This document shows, piece by piece, positions 62,687-64,000 of a DNA stretch of 64,000 nucleotides. The stretch lies in the NCBI GenBank assembly GCA_965226825.1, contig CBDDED010000002.1, forward strand, positions 124,001-188,000, written 5' to 3'. Source of the stretch: Io17-Chloro-G2 sp965226825 (GTDB lineage: Bacteria; Chloroflexota; Dehalococcoidia; Lucifugimonadales; UBA3495). The notes under the pieces are model-generated. The model ran no database searches and had not been told where the DNA came from. It saw nothing but the letters and a program-made list of their open reading frames with translations. How positions within the stretch are numbered: position 1 is the first letter of the stretch; each line of letters begins with the position of its first letter. The translations under genes and the position numbers were made by a program.

Positions 62687-63472
62687 ATGATTAAGGGTTT
62701 CTTAGGCAAAAAATTGGGCATGAGCCAGGTGTTCCGGGAAGACGGAATCGTAGTCGGGGTAACGATTATCGAAGCCGGTCCCTGCCTGGTAACCCAGGTC
62801 AAGACCAACGCAAACGACGGGTACGAGGCTGTCCAGTTGGGGTTTGGCGAGGTCAAGAGGCGCAACAAACCCCTTAGCGGCCACTACCGAAAAAGCCGCC
62901 TGTGCCGCCACCTGAAGGAAGTCAAGGCCGACAGTGTAGGCGAGTTTCAGGTAGGCCAGCGCCTGAGCGTTGACGTGTTCCAGCCGGGGGAGATAGTAGA
63001 CGTGATCGGCCACTCCAAAGGGCGGGGATTCTCCGGTGTGATGAAACGTCACGGCTTTGGCGGGGGTCCCAGGACCCACGGTCAGTCGGACCGGTCCCGG
63101 GCTCCGGGTTCCATCGGCGGCGGCACCACGCCGGGCAGGGTCTTCAAAGGGATGAAAATGGCGGGCCACATGGGCAACCGCCAGGTTACGGTGAAGGGCT
63201 TGGAGGTTATCCAAGTCGACCCCGACCGCAACTTGTTGCTGCTCAAGGGCGGTGTTCCCGGTTGGCCCAATGCGCTGTTGGAAATTCGCCGCACCAGCAA
63301 GCCGCCGGTCACGCCGGTCGGCTTGGTCCTAGACCGGGCTCCCCAGGCTGAAGCCGCAGCGGAACCCATGCCGGAAGAACAACTGGAACAAGAGAACGAA
63401 GTCCAAAACGAGGCGGTCGTCACCGGAGAACCGGAAGCGGCGGCCCCTGAAACTTCTGAGGAGTCGACATAG
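62687..63472 (+). CDS. rplC: 50S ribosomal protein L3
   Basis: A 261-residue L3. MIKGFLGKKLGMSQVF start, GHSKGRGFSGVMKRHGFGGGP and GSIGGGTTPGRVFKGMKMAGHMG are the core signature. After the normal end near residue 215 comes a long Glu/Ala-rich tail of about 45 residues (EAAAEPMPEEQLEQENE and following), not part of the usual L3 core. Confidence 0.97.
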   Translation: MIKGFLGKKLGMSQVFREDGIVVGVTIIEAGPCLVTQVKTNANDGYEAVQLGFGEVKRRNKPLSGHYRKSRLCRHLKEVKADSVGEFQVGQRLSVDVFQPGEIVDVIGHSKGRGFSGVMKRHGFGGGPRTHGQSDRSRAPGSIGGGTTPGRVFKGMKMAGHMGNRQVTVKGLEVIQVDPDRNLLLLKGGVPGWPNALLEIRRTSKPPVTPVGLVLDRAPQAEAAAEPMPEEQLEQENEVQNEAVVTGEPEAAAPETSEEST

Positions 63473-63474
63473 CC

Positions 63475-64000
63475 GTGGAAGTCTCGGTTTTGGGCCAGTT
63501 GGGCGAAACGGTGGAAACCATTAATTTGGACGACGCCGTTTTCAACATACCTATGAACAATTCATTGGTGCACCAGGCTATGGTCACCTACCAACTCAAC
63601 AAGCGTCATGGCACACACGACACCAAGACCAGGGCCCAGGTTTCGGGCGGGGGACGCAAACCCTGGATTCAAAAACATACGGGCCGGGCCCGACAGGGCA
63701 GCATCCGCGCCCCCCAGTGGCGCCACGGAGGGGTTGTGTTTGGCCCCCACCCCCGCAGCTATCGCCAGGCTTTGCCCCGCCGGATGCGCCGTGCGGCTCT
63801 CCGGTGTGTGCTCTCCCAAAAGGCCCGAGATGGCCGGTTGGTGTGCCTGAATTCCCTGGACGCGATAAACGGCAAAACCAAGTCGATGGTTGAACTCTTG
63901 GCCAACCTTGGCATCTCGGGTTCGGCGCTGCTGGTGACTCAGGGTTCCAACCGGGGCGTGGTGGCCGCGGCCCACAACCTGAAAAAAATCTGGACGCTGC
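63475..64000 (+). CDS. rplD: 50S ribosomal protein L4, partial
   Basis: Begins at GTG 63475 (VEVSVLGQLGETVETINL), two bases after the rplC stop, and runs open to the window edge (about 175 codons). GGGRKPWIQKHTGRARQGSIRAPQWRHGGVVFGPHPRSY is the L4 signature region (KPWIQKHTGRARQGS seen). It has GGAG at 63461-63464 as ribosome site. Confidence 0.95.
   Translation, partial: MEVSVLGQLGETVETINLDDAVFNIPMNNSLVHQAMVTYQLNKRHGTHDTKTRAQVSGGGRKPWIQKHTGRARQGSIRAPQWRHGGVVFGPHPRSYRQALPRRMRRAALRCVLSQKARDGRLVCLNSLDAINGKTKSMVELLANLGISGSALLVTQGSNRGVVAAAHNLKKIWTL

Overview
The window looks like chromosomal DNA of a Chloroflexota bacterium, most like the Dehalococcoidia/SAR202 lineages. That placement is inferred from gene content, not from a marker tree. 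The supporting content is a GuaB3-type IMP dehydrogenase, a small Cys/His zinc-ribbon protein, an F420-type LLM oxidoreductase, a CoxL-like molybdenum hydroxylase, an HpcH/HpaI aldolase, two SDRs, five alpha/beta hydrolases, and a CobN/CbtAB/ChlID cobalt chelation operon. Coding density is high, and TTG or GTG starts with clear ribosome sites are common. No tRNA, rRNA, CRISPR array, prophage or complete insertion sequence was seen.

Layout. 1-3201: end of guaB3, then a UGSC-family selenoprotein gene read through an in-frame UGA with a bacterial SECIS hairpin, an AIM24-like gene, and a conserved protein with a DGLPVVPPT motif. 3426-8745: a small zinc-ribbon gene with its own promoter and terminator, dnaE, and panD. 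9096-12324: two SAM methyltransferases, then (minus strand) a hydrolase and ogt. 12332-17259 (minus): moxR, DUF58 and tgpA, in which the transglutaminase cysteine is a serine. 17489-21115: three consecutive thioredoxin-fold genes, two of them lipoproteins. 21373-23644: a BtuF-like protein, a flavin reductase and a hydrolase. 23909-31828: gyrA, a class I amidotransferase, an MFS transporter, a frameshifted HpcH/HpaI aldolase, a BNR-repeat protein and a SRPBCC protein. 31919-38829: a MITE-like element, coxL, hydrolases and an LLM oxidoreductase, with a dispersed repeat family. 38829-47558 (minus): leuS, an accessory patch (88-aa gene, second MITE, P63C protein), two SDRs, birA and glyS. 47721-49444 (minus): a candidate type II restriction-modification pair. 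49882-59082 (minus): a cobalamin-riboswitch operon (cbiE, cobN, unknown 138-aa gene, cbtB, cbtA, chlID). 59158-64000: the str/S10 ribosomal operon (rpsL, rpsG, fusA, rpsJ, rplC, partial rplD).

How the parts fit together. The cobalt operon has a complete control region: a consensus promoter, a B12 riboswitch, then an intrinsic terminator ending in six U residues, ahead of genes for cobalt entry (CbtAB), insertion (CobN plus ChlID) and ring methylation (CbiE). The moxR-DUF58-tgpA set resembles envelope-associated chaperone and transglutaminase modules. The three thioredoxin-like genes probably work on the outer face of the membrane. The most interesting items are the UGSC selenoprotein with its SECIS, the unknown gene inside the B12-regulated cobalt operon, an SDR that has lost its catalytic Tyr and Lys, the Ser-substituted TgpA, the uncharacterised nuclease candidate beside an N4-cytosine-type methyltransferase, and two small non-autonomous elements sharing termini.
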